Origin: Hymenopellis radicata
Taxonomy: Eukaryota; Basidiomycota; Agaricomycetes; Agaricales; Physalacriaceae
Length of the DNA stretch: 64,000 nt
Direction of reading: 5' to 3'
NCBI GenBank assembly: GCA_015501595.1
Contig: JADNRX010000115.1
Span: 1-64,000, forward strand
In this document: positions 21,381 to 35,100 of the stretch, in pieces
How positions within the stretch are numbered: the first letter of the stretch is position 1
How the letters are laid out: every line of letters begins with the position of its first letter
Program-made: the position numbers and the translations under genes
The notes under the pieces: model-generated
Database searches by the model: none
Told to the model about the DNA's origin: nothing
The model's input: only the letters and a program-made list of their open reading frames with translations

Positions 21381-24300
21381 GTGTACTAGAGTAGTCCTAA
21401 TAGTTGAGGAGATGTCTTCTTCGTGGGTGGGCCTTCTTCGGGTGACTGCTTCTCAGGTTGCGGGTTCAATTCAGAGGCGTGTCAATGTATTTTGTAACTG
21501 GGTGTGCTGCTCTCTCGCGGGTCGTGGTGGCTCCTCTTCATTGCGTGTGCGTGTGGTTGGCTCAAAGGACAAGTTTCGTAGGCAAAGGGTTATATTTTGT
21601 AGGCTACTCGACACATCTTGTACTAATAAAACTACTCGAAATAAGTTGTGAGTAGGAGCATAGTGCGTTGCTAAGTCGAGCTGGTCTTCTCGGCCGAGAT
21701 CCAAATCGCCGAGGCGGGGTGTCCTCCCACGGGCTGGCGAGTACAGCAATCGAGTCTCTCGCAGTAAGGCTAAAAAAAGTCTCGGGTGCTGATGGCAGGA
21801 CACCAGGGCTAAACACCACCCGCGCGAGAGGTCGGTTCTGGGTCACAACATCCCTCCCTGACTCGCGCAGGCCCCGTCTTGGGCAGCATCAGCTGTGGTG
21901 TTTGCCCCAGCACACACGGACAAATAATAAAAAAAGGTTGAGTCAGTGAATATGATGCGAATCACTGCGACGTACCGTTCTGCCTCTAATTCGTAGCACT
22001 GAAGCTTGCGAATTGAAGCAGAATCCGAAATCGGCAGAACACCCATACCGGGAATCGAACCAGAGCGGTCGTGTCATCTAGAGTAAAAGGAAAGACACAC
22101 TTACAGCACAAGTAAGCGCAAATCAACTCAAGAGAGTCCGCTAGCTAGACGACGATGATGGTGTCCTTTCACGAATGGATACGGCCTGCATTGATGTGAA
22201 TATGAGAAAGTCGGACACCGCGAAGGAGAACAGGTCTACACAAGCAACACGTCAGATCGTGGTGACGATAACGGACAAGACGCGCTTACAAGACGAATCA
22301 ATGCCCAGGATGACGACGATGGAAACATGGTGACAAGAGGCCAGTGGGCAAGCATAGTCGCAGCATAACGGCAAGAAGGAAAGAGGGGTGATGGGATTCA
22401 CTAGAATTCCTGTGGCCTTTATACCTCTAGAGAATAGGGTTTGATATAGTGGGCGCGCATCTGGCCCGAAATCACTAAGCGAGTGACTCATGCGCAGTGC
22501 ACGCGCTCCGTCGCATCAGAACTAGAAATGTGGCGAAACTTTTGTTCTTAATGAATCCTCACTCCCGTGGCGTAGTTCAACGCGGGTTGTTATTGGGATT
22601 GGATAGATACACAGATCGTTATCCTAGCTGCTTTCTAGAGTAGTGTAGCTCGAAAATAAGAATGTGGTATTAGCCGCACATTCCGGATTCTGCAGGGCGG
22701 TCTTAGTAACTGATTGCAACGAATATTACAGTCTGAAGGCACGTACCTCACTTCAGTCTATACACAATTTGAAAGCTTGGATCCAGCGCTCCATGACGCA
22801 CTAGGAGTCAGCAGTAAGTTGAATACTTCATTGAATTTACCTTCGCGAATCAGCCCATCGAGTGCGCCACAGAATATCATCAAGACGGGGACCTGAGCAA
22901 GCGTGTGCCGCCAAGGCAACGATCGGGCGCTAGAACGCATCTTACACACGGGAAGATTCTTCCGGCGGGACCTGAACTCAGTCAGTGAACGAAGGTCACA
23001 CTAGACTCCCCATTCTCCTTTCCCACTTACCGTCACCGCCGCCGCAAGCACGAAAATATGTGGTAAGCTGGTGTTCACCTTCGCTCAGTTCGTCTTCTGA
23101 CAGTCCATAGTCTCAGTGCGTTCTCCATCCCGGAATGGCATCAACGCTCTCGATTGTCGTATCCGATGTCGAGCGCTAAATTTCATGTAGTCGTTTCGGG
23201 AAGGCAAGGTAAGGAAGAGAGACGGTTAACCAACCAGCATACTGACTGCTTGAGCTGCAGAGTGCCTCAATTCGTTGAGATCCGGGATCAGAAGTTGTAA
23301 GTCGTCCAGGCGGTACGTCCCAGAGTTCTAACTGTCCCAAGAGTCATACGCAGTCAGTTCGTCGAGATTCAATGTCGAGAATCCCAGAGAAAAGGAACCA
23401 CAGAGGACGAGAAGGTGCGTGTTGAACACCCACAGCCTTCACGGCTGACAAGTTGTTCCCTACAAGTCGCAGACGTACACTGCTAGATACTGGCCGGGAA
23501 GGTCCAGCGCCACGAGGAAGAGTCGCTCAATTCGTCGAGAACTGGAATTAGATTTCCAAGGGAAGAACGTGAAGCGAGGGACGAAGTGGGTGGTACGAGG
23601 TGCGTAATCGAATTCGGCCCATTCGAAAGAACTCCCACACGAGGACCCACAGACCTCATCAAACATCCAAAAGAGCCTAATAGACAACGAGGAAAGGGTC
23701 GGATTCCAGAGACGCCGGGTCACGGACAGGAGCAAGTACATGTCGATCGTGTTCAGCCAAATGCGGAAGTTCACGCTTGACTTGTTACCATCACCGCCTT
23801 GATCTTCAAATCCGTTTCCTTGCCCCATCAACGCGTCGGCGCCTTCGGCGCCTCTGTGGAACGACAAATCCCTCAAGAATCAACTTTGGATTGCGAAGAA
23901 CGCCGCAGTGGGATCGATCCAGCGTTGATGGCCTCGCCGGCCAGGCTTGGATCTTGGGTGAAAAGTGCTTTATTTCACCTTTTTTTCGCGTCATTTGTGA
24001 CTCATTTGATGTTAGATATGCTCTCAATATGTGCGCGACTTTGTGAGTTTTCCTTCCCTTCGCGGTATTTATCTGGAGGCTGATTTCGGCAGAGGACGTA
24101 TGGATGGACCGCGGTGGCTTCGCCACGGCCTCGACTAGGCGTCTACGTATAGAGAAAGCGACGACGTTTCCATGGAAATCGAGGCTTTGATATAGAGCAG
24201 GCGTGATGTCCTCGCCGGACCGGCTTTTGGTCCAGGCGAAAAGGTGCGTGTTTTGCGCCTATTTTGATCTTTCATTTCTAACTACATTTCATTAGAGCTA

Positions 24301-27300
24301 CATCTGGCGCCATCAAATAAGGTACGTTTGCCTCCACATTTTGCGATATTCTTCATCTCACCAGGTTCCATTAGTCGAGGCGGCTTCGCCGCCTCCTCGC
24401 ACGTTCAAACAACTCGAGGAACAACGCCACGACTTAGGAACCCGCAATTTCGCAAATCTTATGGCGTGTGGTGGCCTCGCCGGCCCGGCTTTTTTTCTGA
24501 GAAAAAGGTCCTAATATTTCCTTTCAAGTTCACGTTGGTTGCTGACTTGGGTCCATTAGTTCAAATACCTTGAAATCAAACACGGACCTATACTCGTACG
24601 CCGGGCCTACCGCTAATTGCGTCCGCTGATCCCGATCTGAATCTGAAGTAGCTCGGTTTTATGGACTAATTCGGACGTCTTGGTGACGAACTTCCACGGG
24701 TACGTCGTCTTGTGTTCTTCAATTCCGGGGCTAATTCCCTGTCCCAGGGCTACGATGTTACCTTCAACGCAGTGAACAGCGACGCCTCCGACGCTACGCT
24801 CGCACTATGGGGTTCCACTGCTCGCCATAGCGACATCTTGCCACCAATTTACGCCACACTTCGATTTCACTCTCGCCTTCCTGGAGCCCGGCGCTGATGG
24901 GTCTCTCTCATCAGTGACTTGCTTAGGACCCCGTCACCGTCGTCTTCGAGCACCAGCAACCACTACGTACCCGCCAGATATTCTCAACTCGCCTAGACTC
25001 TTCGGAATTTCAACGTGGACCTGCTCATATTCCCAGCCTGCGGCTAATCGTATCCGCTGATGCCGATCTTAATCTGACGGCGTTCGGCTTTATGGCCTCA
25101 TTTGGACCCATTGACGCTGAGTTGGACCTGGTACGTGACATTAGCCTCGCGCGCTTTCTAGACTAACGACATAATTCAGTACCTCGATTTTCATTGGATA
25201 GCAGTGAGCAGCGGCGCTTCAGCCGCTGCGCGCGCGCTGCAAGCTTCTCACTGCTGGGATAACGACGGTTCTTGACATTCTCCGCCACACTTCACTTCAA
25301 CCTTCAGACGATATGGACGTCAAACTTCTGCTCATCCACGACGAGTCGGCACTACCAGGTGACGTGTCTCTGCTTCGCTTAGACCACGGCGATGTTGATG
25401 ACGGGATGCGTTCATTTCGGGTTCGTGCCTCGTTTATTCTGATCATTTTCACGGAGCTAACTCAGTTATAGTTCGTATCCACGGCGCATTAATTTCACCG
25501 TAACTCGCCCTGTTTGACGTTGATTCTGACTCTGTGGGGATGGGTTTCGACTATGGGTACACTTCTCGCGCGAGGCGAACTTGGACCGGCTAGCGCGGAC
25601 TGCGCTGCATTATCAACAGTAGACTACGTTGCCTTCCGTGTAGAAGTATATGTACATGTCGTAGCTACGTTCAAATGAAACTTACATTGTTCTATACCTA
25701 TTCTGCGTGAATGTCAAAATCAACGAGAATACCTGCCGTAGACTAGAATGGTGTTGCTTGCCGGACTTAACAAATGTGTATTTCACAATTTTCACTTCTT
25801 CGGAGCTCTCTACAGCTGTAAAAATACATGGGAGAGTATAGTACAAGATACTAGTAAAACATGGTTAGTACCCAAAGTCACACAAAAACATAGCCACGAA
25901 GTTCTCGCACCTGTTGAAGGTTACGGAGAAGTTAATATCTCCGTAACATCCAATTCCAACTTCTCCAAAACTTCGTCCAGGGTGAGCCCATGAACTAGTG
26001 CATTCGATACTATGAACCCTGAGGATGATGTCCGTCGGGTCGCCAGGTCGATTGGACGTATCCAGCAGAGGAAATTAACCTCCGCTTGCTCAGCGACTCA
26101 CGACAGTCATCCTTATGTTATAGACCCCCAATCAGCTCGGAATTAGCGGCAAAACATCGTAGTTGAATGTCACCATGCGGGTATAGTAACCCCAAGTGAT
26201 CGAGATCGCTTGACCTTGAACCACGATGTGTCCGGTCTGCAGACGCTTACACCAACTCGTCTGCGTGCACTCCACTCTCCACGACCTCTGGCGACCTTGA
26301 TTTTACCTTGAGACTACTGTCTGTGTTACGTAATCCTAAATCCGATGCTTTGTTGGACCGTTAACGCGTCCTGAGGACGACTTTTCGCGTCAGAGGCTCT
26401 GGAAGGCGTCCGAGACCCTGCACATCGATGACACGAGGATTTCTTGGACCCTATGACGCATCTGGGCATCGACATCTTATCTGGTCTCTCGCGGATGTGG
26501 GGAAATGACGCCAGTGCTCGTCTTCCTCCTCCGTCCCTCTGAAACTTTGGGGTAAAACTCGTTTCCCGCTCTCTTTTCTTAACTCTGACAACTGTACTAG
26601 GTGTATCTACCCTTAATACACTATCTACGACTATTTACTCGCTTCTGCACGAAATCAATTCAACGTTAACGCGCGATTCGCGCTTTGTCGCCGATATGCT
26701 GAAAAGGTTCATACCTTTTCCGTGTGTCAACGGCCTGGATTTTGTGCTGATTGATATCAGAACGTAAACGGGCGCCTTTCTCAGTTCTTGAAAAGGTTTA
26801 ATTGGCAACGCGAAGCGTTGCACCCGTCCGGGTGAAAAGTCCATTCTGTAAGTTTTCAATAGCTCCGTGCCCAGGCGCTTCACTATGACTCCCATCAGAT
26901 TCTTGGAGATAGACCCTGCAGCTAATTCCGGCGCATTGAGTGTTGGAAGCTTCGTTCGAGGACGGGAAACTCGTTACGGTGCATTCTGGAGGAGGAGGTA
27001 AGTTTCATTTGGTTTGGTTCACTGTGTATCCTGAGCTCTAACCTATATGAAAGTTCAACTCTATATTTCCTATAGTCGTATCCTTCTCGCTGTCTTTTGT
27101 TCAGGCGACCAATTGAACAGAAGCGAGATTGTGTGGCGGGGCAATATGCGCCCGAATATTGGAAAGATTTCGTTTGGTCCGACGCTCGCGCATCACTGCG
27201 GTTGGTTACCCGGATGTATTTCTGTCTCTGATGGAACCTGGAGGCTTGGAAATCGGAATAAAAGGCGATGGGATTTTGCTGGAATCCATCATTCCCTCTC

Positions 27301-29423
27301 TCCCATTCTTCCCTTCTCCTACTAGTACTACTCTGCTCTTTATGGCCATACTTTACCTCACACTTTCATCCTTCATTTATCCCTCGATGTGTCTCTGTGT
27401 TGTGGTCGCCGCCGTCATCAACGCGTTCCCGACGCGTTTAAAACGTGACCGAGGTCCTTGATGTGACATTATGTTTTCTCCTTCCCACCATCATCGTTGA
27501 TTGGTTTGCTCACTACCGCCCTCTCTCAGCGCCTTTTCCTTCGAGTCTTCCACACTGCGGTAGGTCTATTCTTTGGTTGTGTCGTTGACTAGCTCACTGA
27601 CAACTGTTTTCAGATTTATTGTGTGCGGCGTCCAGCGCGACGTGGACGACATTCTCGCGTATTTCGTCCTTGGATATCGACGTGGGCTAGGAGTCCCTCG
27701 TGAGTCATCGTTCTAGCTGACTATCACTCTACTTAATCACCACCCTTCATCGAGCAGGTTGTCGGGATCTTTGAGCCTGAACAGTACGTTCTCCTGTCCC
27801 GCCTTCTCCCACCATTCGTGACCTTTGCCACAGATATCTACCGCTGCTACCATGGGCTTGAGCCCCAACCGACTTATTCAGATGAACCTGCCCGCTAGTC
27901 TCGTCTTCACAACACTCATCCTAGACTTGTACCGACGAGCGTGGTCCAATGGTAAGTAGATTTCATTCCTTCGTTGTTCAGACTTTCACTAATGCCTATG
28001 ACAGACTCGGGACTATGGATGCCTTACCTTCACCCGCGACGGTTGGCACGCTGCCTTCGCGACGCGTCCCTTTCCCATTTGGTTTCGCGCCGGTGGGAAG
28101 GCGACGATGACAGCGCTGCTCCGGATACGGGAGGACAACATCTCACCACCCCGTCCGTCAACACCACGCTCAGCATTGCCCAAACGGGCTCCTTTTCGGT
28201 AAGTTTTTCCACGTTGACGTAGATTTCTGTTGAACTAATGCCTACTCCAGACGTCTTTGACTCCATTCAGGAGTCAACAACGACGGTACTACCTCTAATG
28301 TACCTACTTTCTCTCTATCTGGATTGGCCTCGTATGGCTGGGGATCGCCCGACGTCATTCCACCATGATATAGGGCGCGACGTCGGGATTCTGAACTCGG
28401 ACGAAGAGAACTCCGGCTCACTTCGAGGGATTACGACTCGAGGATCGTCTTTACCCAGCGAGGACATCGCCGACGGCGTCGTCATGCAAAGGTGAGATTT
28501 TTTTAAATTTGCCTCATTCCTTCAGAAACTGATGTTGTCCTTTAGATGTGAGTACGATGGCGTATAACGACTGAAGTCGAAGGAACGGGACCGTAGCATG
28601 GAGAGTACGCCGTCGTTATGGACCTACAACGTGCGCCGAACCCGCGAGTGGTGGGCGGGAGATCGGGATAATCGTCGACTTCAAGCTGGCGGCGTATGGA
28701 ACGAGAATATTGTTGTGAACCCTCTCGCAGGGCGTGGAGACCCCCCCGCTTTCTCGTCACGCCATGGTGAGCTCTTGTAATTCAAGCCGGTTCTTACCAA
28801 GTTGACATTTTGTACCTTAGACTTGTATTTCGTCTAGGCGCCGACGTTGGCCTAGCCGTGTTGTCTCGGCTGGAACGACGAGGACATTGCCAGGTGCTCG
28901 GTAAGTCTTTGGCAAGGCTTGTTACTATTAAGTGCATACTAACATCGTTGTCTTCCCAGACTTTGACTGGGGTTACACGGGAGATCGTTGACCGTTGGCG
29001 CAAGCCCCACACCGAGCTACTGGCGAAGATTCCTACCTCAGCTATGTAGCCCCGGCTGCGACGTAGACTCGACTTGATGGGATTCGCGGGTTCTGTCACG
29101 TAGTAGTATTCGCCTTAGTTTACATTGTATGTTTACCATTTCTTCGAGGTACTTCATAGTAAGTCGTCTCTCGCTTCCTTACACTCCCTTCATACTGACA
29201 AGGTTCCGTAGTACACAGGATTTGACCTCCCCGCCCCATAAGTCTGACGGGATTGATGGCCTCCACCACGCGCATGTACACCCTAGTCTCAAGATCGCGA
29301 AGCCTCCACGTCAAGTTTCAACACGACGCCCGCCTCCTGAGAGGGCGTGAAGTGAACAAACACCGCCGAAGAAGATGGTTGATGATGCGCCTCGAGCACA
29401 CCGCGTTCTCCAAGCGTGCTCCT
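21381..29423 (+). other. Block B, copy 2
   Basis: Nearly identical to copy 1 throughout. The differences noted are single-base indels in homopolymers, such as one G fewer in CTTGGGACC at about 25585 and one A more at about 26077. It carries the same nonsense codons in the exon-like stretch (TAG at 24649, TAA at 24667). It contains the copy of the unknown multi-exon gene at about 23166-23802. It ends where the retrotransposon inserted, with the CTCCT target at 29419-29423. Confidence 0.7.
23830..24575. repeat. Three tandem ~270-bp repeats with TTCG hairpins (copy 2)
   Basis: Same array as at 11215-11960, with stems near 23835, 24112 and 24378. Confidence 0.65.
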
Positions 29424-29944
29424 TGTCAAGAACAGTGACCACGTGAGCACAAGACCGCTCGAGCCGCGACTAGAGGAGCGGGAGAATAGAGATGCGATAA
29501 GAATGATAGATGATAAAGCGTAGAGGACGCTGTGCTAGCTCGACGTAGTACAGAGGGGACTGTGTAGTACGGAGACAAAGGAGGACAGAGTGGGGAACTA
29601 TCTACAAGGGCTGCGTATATGTATATAGAGTCTGTGGCTGTACGAACAATGGGAAGACCTAGGATGGAACAATAGACAGTGGGAATACCAATCAGATCAT
29701 CTGGAGTCATGAGGTGGTCACATGACTTAGCAGTGGATAGATTTTGGCCCATGGGCCAAAATCCAGACGACTCACTAACCGGCATCTCGGCACTTCCGGA
29801 CCGGGACCCGGACCGCTTGACACATGACGATGTTAGAGCATGATAACACTGGAGTGTGATAATGGAGTGGCCCGGAGACTCTAGCGCGCCCTTATTAGTG
29901 AAAAAGGAAGGGGCGCTAGGTCACGAGGAAGGCGATTCGTGACA
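29424..29944 (-). repeat. Left LTR (3' LTR of the element)
   Basis: 521 bp, with TGTCAAG at the left end and GTGACA at the right end on the plus strand. It holds a perfect 24-bp palindrome at 29740-29763 centred on GGCCCATGGGCC. It differs from the other LTR only by four extra G residues, each in a run of G. Confidence 0.95.
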
Positions 29945-31246
29945 ATACCCCCTCTTTAGGCTGTGCTTGCGCCTGGAGCACAGGAGTAGCACGCCAAATA
30001 TCCCCCATGGTGATGCCGAAGAGAGCACGTGTACGAGGAGCGGGGGCGCGATAGGCGGTCGGGTTGTTTCGGTGGAATTCATAAATCTGCTCCTTCGCGT
30101 GTGCGGAGAAGTTGGAGGCCGGCTCCCAGGTGTTCTTGGAGTCAGGATAACCAAGCCATTTGACTTTGTAGCTGGTCCCTCGTCCATTTCGTGGTTTGCG
30201 GGAGGCAAGAATGGCTTCAACGTCGAACTTCTCTTTGCCACCCTCGAGGTCGGGGAGTTCAGATGGGAGGGGAGGCCCGTGGGCATCGGTCTCGACCCAG
30301 GGGATAAGAAGGGAGGCGTGGAATACGTTGTGAATCTGCCATTTATTCGGCAGTTTGAGGCGGAAGTTTACTGTTCCGAGGACTTCAGTGATTTCGAATG
30401 GCCCATAGCGTTTATTCGACAACTTAGCTTTCGGCCTCGTTGTAGCGAGGTTTTTTCCATCCAGCAACACCTTGTCTCCAACCTTGAACGTCGGATGTTC
30501 CAGCAGGTAATTGCCGTGCTGCGTCTTCATAACCTCCGCTGCGCTCTTCAAGCTTGCCTCTACCTCTTCTCGTAATTCCTTCAACGTCTCTAGGCGGGAC
30601 TCAAGCGTCGGGAGATGTGAGTCAGTGCGCAGCGGCGGGAATAGTCTTGGAAGGAACCCATGCAGGAGTTCAAATGGAGATTTCCCTGTAGCGGAGTGAA
30701 CGCGAACGTTATGGGAGAATTCGGCGAAAGGAAGGTGCTTAACCCAGTCATCCTGGCGATAATTGCAGAATATGCGCAGGTATTGTTCCAACTCTTGGTT
30801 GTACCGCTCGGTTTCCCCATCCGTCTCTGGATGGTAGGCGGTACTGAGGGCTGAGATGATACCGAGGCGTTTATGGATTCCTTGCATGACCTGGCTGGTG
30901 AACTGAGGACCTCGGTCGGTGATCATCTTGTCCCAGAGTCCGTATCGTCGGTAGGTGTGATTGAGAAGAAGGTCGATAGTGCCGTCGGCGTCAATGGTAT
31001 CTCGGCATGGAGTGACGACAACGCCCTTGGTAGATCGATCAACGACACAGTGGATAGCATTGTAGCCGTCACATTCAGGGAGTCCGACAATAAAGTCGCT
31101 GGTAATCGTACCAAAGGGACGAGTGGGGATTTCGTTGGGGACGAGGGGAACATGGGGTGGATGATTATTGACCTTGGTGACCTGACAAGTGGGACAGCCT
31201 CGCACGTAGTCGCGAATAAAAACAGACATGCCTGGCCACCACATCA
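29945..31246 (-). CDS. Integrase with chromodomain (3' part of pol)
   Basis: Read on the minus strand, this begins WWPGMSVFIRDYVRGCPTCQ, the CC half of the HHCC zinc finger. The catalytic core follows with TSDFIVGLP and VVDRSTK (first Asp region), TDRGPQF (second Asp) and ETDGETERYNQELE (Glu). A GPF(E)IT-type module and a chromodomain (VEAILASRK, YKVKWLGYP, NTWEPASNF) follow. The chromodomain places the element among chromoviruses, whose integrases are steered to marked chromatin. The frame is open to the end near 29945. Its 5' end was cut from the rest of pol by the 6-kb insertion. Confidence 0.92.
29947..29958 (-). other. Polypurine tract
   Basis: On the minus strand the purine run AAAGAGGGGG lies three to four bases before the LTR start TGTCACG. 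This is the expected place and make-up of the plus-strand primer of an LTR retroelement. Confidence 0.7.
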
Positions 31247-31503
31247 GGAAAGGCCTATATGCCTTAAGGCGTCTTAAGATTCGCATCACTCGAACATCAA
31301 ACTTTAAGCTCCAAAAAGCTCCTAAAGCTCCAAAGAGCTCTAAAGACATCTTAAAGCAGGCATATCATAGCCATAAAACTTAAGGCGGCAAAAGACGCCT
31401 AAAGATAACTTAAGGTGTGTGGTTCGAACACATCTATCTTTACACAACTTAAGATATGCAGCATTGTTACAATGAACTTACAGACACTGAAAGATGTCTT
31501 AAT

Positions 31504-32106
31504 GTGAGTACGGGCCTTGGCACCCAAATCCACGGCCTATTTGCACTTGTTTGTTCCACTGATTTCATGGCATGAATCTTGTGGACTCTGTGGGGGTCCA
31601 ACACGATGCCAGATCCACAACTTCCATAGACAAAAAATGTTCAGAAACATATTTAGAATGCAGCCCTGGGAGTAGAATTTTGTCTTTCTTCGTAGTTGGA
31701 TCAATGTTGGAAATGCCAAATTTTTTTCGAGCATTTAAGAAAATTCTGCTCCCAGGGCTGCATGTGTATTTATCATCAGAGCTCGATGCAAGTTGTTTGA
31801 GCTGTATTGAGTGAGTGTGCGTGGTGCTACTCGGTCTGCAAGTTGTTGTGAATCAGCGTGCGATCAGCATGTCGATCAGTCGCGTCATGGCTTTGGATGT
31901 CGGGTCAAGGCCCCCACAGCAGCTGTTGGTCATTATTTCATGGCAAGGACATTATACTTACTCTAGAATATTTATGACAGCTAAATGTATGTGAGAATAT
32001 CCCCAGAAGTCTCTGAAAGGTGAGTTTGCCATCACTTCGCGTCGTTTCGCAGACACCAAACAAGTGCAAACAGGCCATCGATTTGGCACCCAAGGCCCGT
32101 ACTCAC
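31504..32106. mobile_element. 603-bp MITE inside the 6-kb element
   Basis: The left end GTGAGTACGGGCCTTGG and the right end CCAAGGCCCGTACTCAC are inverted copies. The similarity runs on for about 50 bp to CACTTGTTTG with a few mismatches. TTAAT stands directly outside both ends (31499-31503 and 32107-32111), a probable target duplication. There is no coding capacity. Confidence 0.8.
31658..31764. repeat. Long hairpin within the MITE
   Basis: Arms of 24 nt at 31658-31681 and 31741-31764 pair with one mismatch around a 59-nt loop. The left arm starts ATGCAGCCCTGGGAG. A transcript would form a stable hairpin. Confidence 0.7.
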
Positions 32107-32184
32107 TTAATGCAACTGTGCATGCACTTTTAAATATGTCTATCATTACACTGCTTGAGAGCATTAGAAAAATCCTTTGTCATT

Positions 32185-35100
32185 TAGTTATCTTAATTCA
32201 TATACACAGCTAAGGTCAGATAATGGGAACAGTACAGTATGTAGATGTGGGCGAGGGTGTGTCCCAAAGTGCTGTCGTTGTGACGGCGGCGGACCGTCGT
32301 AACTCGGTGATGGGACCAAGCTCCTCCCCCACTTTCGTCAAGCACAGCCTGCAGATCGCGTGCAGAGCGGTCTTGAAATGTCCGCCTCTTGAATAATTTC
32401 AATTGCGACTGCCCGCAGATCTGCTGCGATCCCGCTGACAGCCTTCCGACTGCCATGGCTGCAGGCTGCATATGACTTGAGCGAGGTCATGCTGAATCTT
32501 CAGAGTAGTCCTCGAGCACCGTAAAGGCGTATTCGTAACTAACTGTACAGAGCTGAGACAGGGTGGAGAGAATCGGGTTGTTGAGATGTCTGTGTTGGTA
32601 GACAGGAGCGATGGTGCCTTGTGGCCAGAGCGGAAAAGCGAATTGAAGGACCGGATGGACGAGGGTTTGGAGAAGGTGGAATGTTCGGAGTTTACTCGTC
32701 GTTGCGTCTCCGTGAACAGCGTCAATTGCCGTGGGCTTACGCAGCGTTGGAGTCGCCGTTGACAGGCGGGCTTGCTCGTCGTTGCTGATGCAGCTGTGGA
32801 AATAAGATGTTTGAAAGAATCAAACGAAAAAAACCACGTACCCCGCCACCGCCGCCCCATCTGTGAACTGGGCAGTGTCGTAAAGCCTCCGCTACTGTCG
32901 CCGTCGCCATCACCTCGTTAATCTCCGGCCTCGTTGGAGGGCTTACGCGTCCAGCGGGGCCGCCAGGGCTCTTCAAGCCTGCAGACATCAATTGCAGGAA
33001 GATGAGCAAGGAGACGATGCAAAGTCGGTCTCCGTGACAATGTGTGACGACTCTAAACGGCTGCCGTATCGTCGGTGTCGATAGCTGTGGGCGCCGCTAG
33101 TCGTCTTGAGCGGATCGGTTGTCGATGTTGGTGGTAGGAGAGCACGAACCCAAGTCGGAGTTTCATCTGCGAATCAATCAGTGTTGGTTTAGAGATGAAA
33201 AACAAAGCACATACATTGGGATTGATGTTGATATCAGCATGTAGACATCGCATGGGGAGGGTGATTTTGGTGGGGTCAACATATGGAGGCGATAGACTAA
33301 AAAACCGATGTAAGCACCCCGCGCTTGCAGAACGATGAGAGCGTACCTCAGATTCGGTATGAGATGGTACGTCGTCCGGGCTTGGCGGGTCGATGGGTTA
33401 AACGAGTTGGTGGGCGTTGGGGCGCGCTGGTGAAAATTTAAGCCCGGCACCTGCTCCTCGTCCTCATGGGCGACCGAATCTGTCCAGAATATTCGTATCC
33501 TACGCCTCTATCAGCCCTTGCCGCTGCCACGGTCATTGTGGTCGCCCTCGTCTCATCGATGCTGTTTGGAAATGAGATGAATAAAATTTCACAAGACAAA
33601 ATCACGTACCTCATGAACATACTTGCGCAGCAGACGGGCAGCATCATTTCCACCCTCTCCCAGCCTTGCAGAATCCAGCTGCGGATGCCCGTCGTTCTAC
33701 ATACGTCGACTTTTCTCATTGACGGCGCCCGCTGTTTCGAGTGAATGCTGCCACTCGATTGGAGTCCGCGTTGGCTTGAGTTCGCGTGTATCCGAGTCCG
33801 CGAGTATCGCCGGCGCTGCGAAGGACGGGACGGTGTCACTGGGAACAGGAGGGAGAGGGTTTAGAATGGGGTGGGCAGAGGAAGACGGCTGAGCGCAACT
33901 TGACGGCCCATCCGCCTCCCAGACCTGCACAAATGGGTGAACTCCGAGAGCCAGAAATAAAATTGTCAGCATACCAAGTTCGTCGGAGAAAAAAGCAACC
34001 GTCTTGTGGGAGCAAGCGATTGTTCTCCCGTTTCGGCGTTTCCTGCGATAGTGTATCTGCCTCAAGTCCGAGGGTTTGTTGCAATAGCGGCGGGGACGTT
34101 GTCGTACACGTCGCTTCAAGCCCGCATGGTGGACAGAGCAGCCTCAAATGCGAGGGCTTACGCGTGTGTCGTGGCGCCTTGAAGCTCGCTCTCCAGGATT
34201 CCCACATCCAGATGGAAACGACGCAAAGTCGGTCTCCCTGGCACTCTGCAACGACTCAAAGTCGGTTGCCGGTGTCGTATCAGGCGTCCATGTTGTTGCT
34301 GTCGATAGCCGTGGTCGTGGTTTGTCGTCCCGAGGGTCATCGGCATCGTTGGTGGTGGTAAGAGGGAAAGAGATCGAATCCGAACACTGTTCGGATCCGC
34401 GGTCCGTCTCGCCGCCGCCAAATCTATAGGACGTCGACAACGATAGCGGCTGAACACATTGTCGGGGTGCCTTGTGAGCTTGGAAGAACAGTGCTGTATA
34501 GTATATAAGTGTATCTACAAATTATTGCAGAAATTGAGAATGTAAAACTTACTAAGTTGCAGACCTCATTCGAGGTCATTGTCCAAGCTTGAGTGACGAC
34601 CAGAACAATCTCGTGCTGCCAGTTTCTACCGCGTTTCTGGCGTCGTTTAATAGAGGTAACCATGCACTGTATTTCTGGTACTAAATGGAGCCGGCCAGTC
34701 AGTGCTGACGAGCAGCAAAGCTCGTGTCTTGCATGTCTGGATGGGATACTTGCCATGTAAGCAAATTCCCATCGTTCCTCTCTGTACTAACTCATAAATG
34801 TACCCGGGATTAACATTATACATATATAGCAGCAAATACCGGCGGTTTTTTGGCTGCTCCGGGCTCGTCGTCGTCGTTCCGAGCGACGTTGAGGATGCCC
34901 GGAGCACGATCCGGCAAACGCCGGATCGTGATCAGAGCTTCTTTGCTCATTGTCGCTTCTCTCTTACCACCATGTCACGACGACGTATTCAGCCTCGGAC
35001 TTCTGTCTGTGTCATCTCCTTGTCTCTCCTTCTCACACTCTCTCATACCTTTACAACTGGATCCCCGGACTCGTCTCCACGGCTTCCAACAGCCGTGGAT

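Noticed and set aside
30873..31277. 134-codon plus-strand frame overlapping integrase
   Set aside because: It is a shadow of the minus-strand integrase, which has all catalytic motifs.
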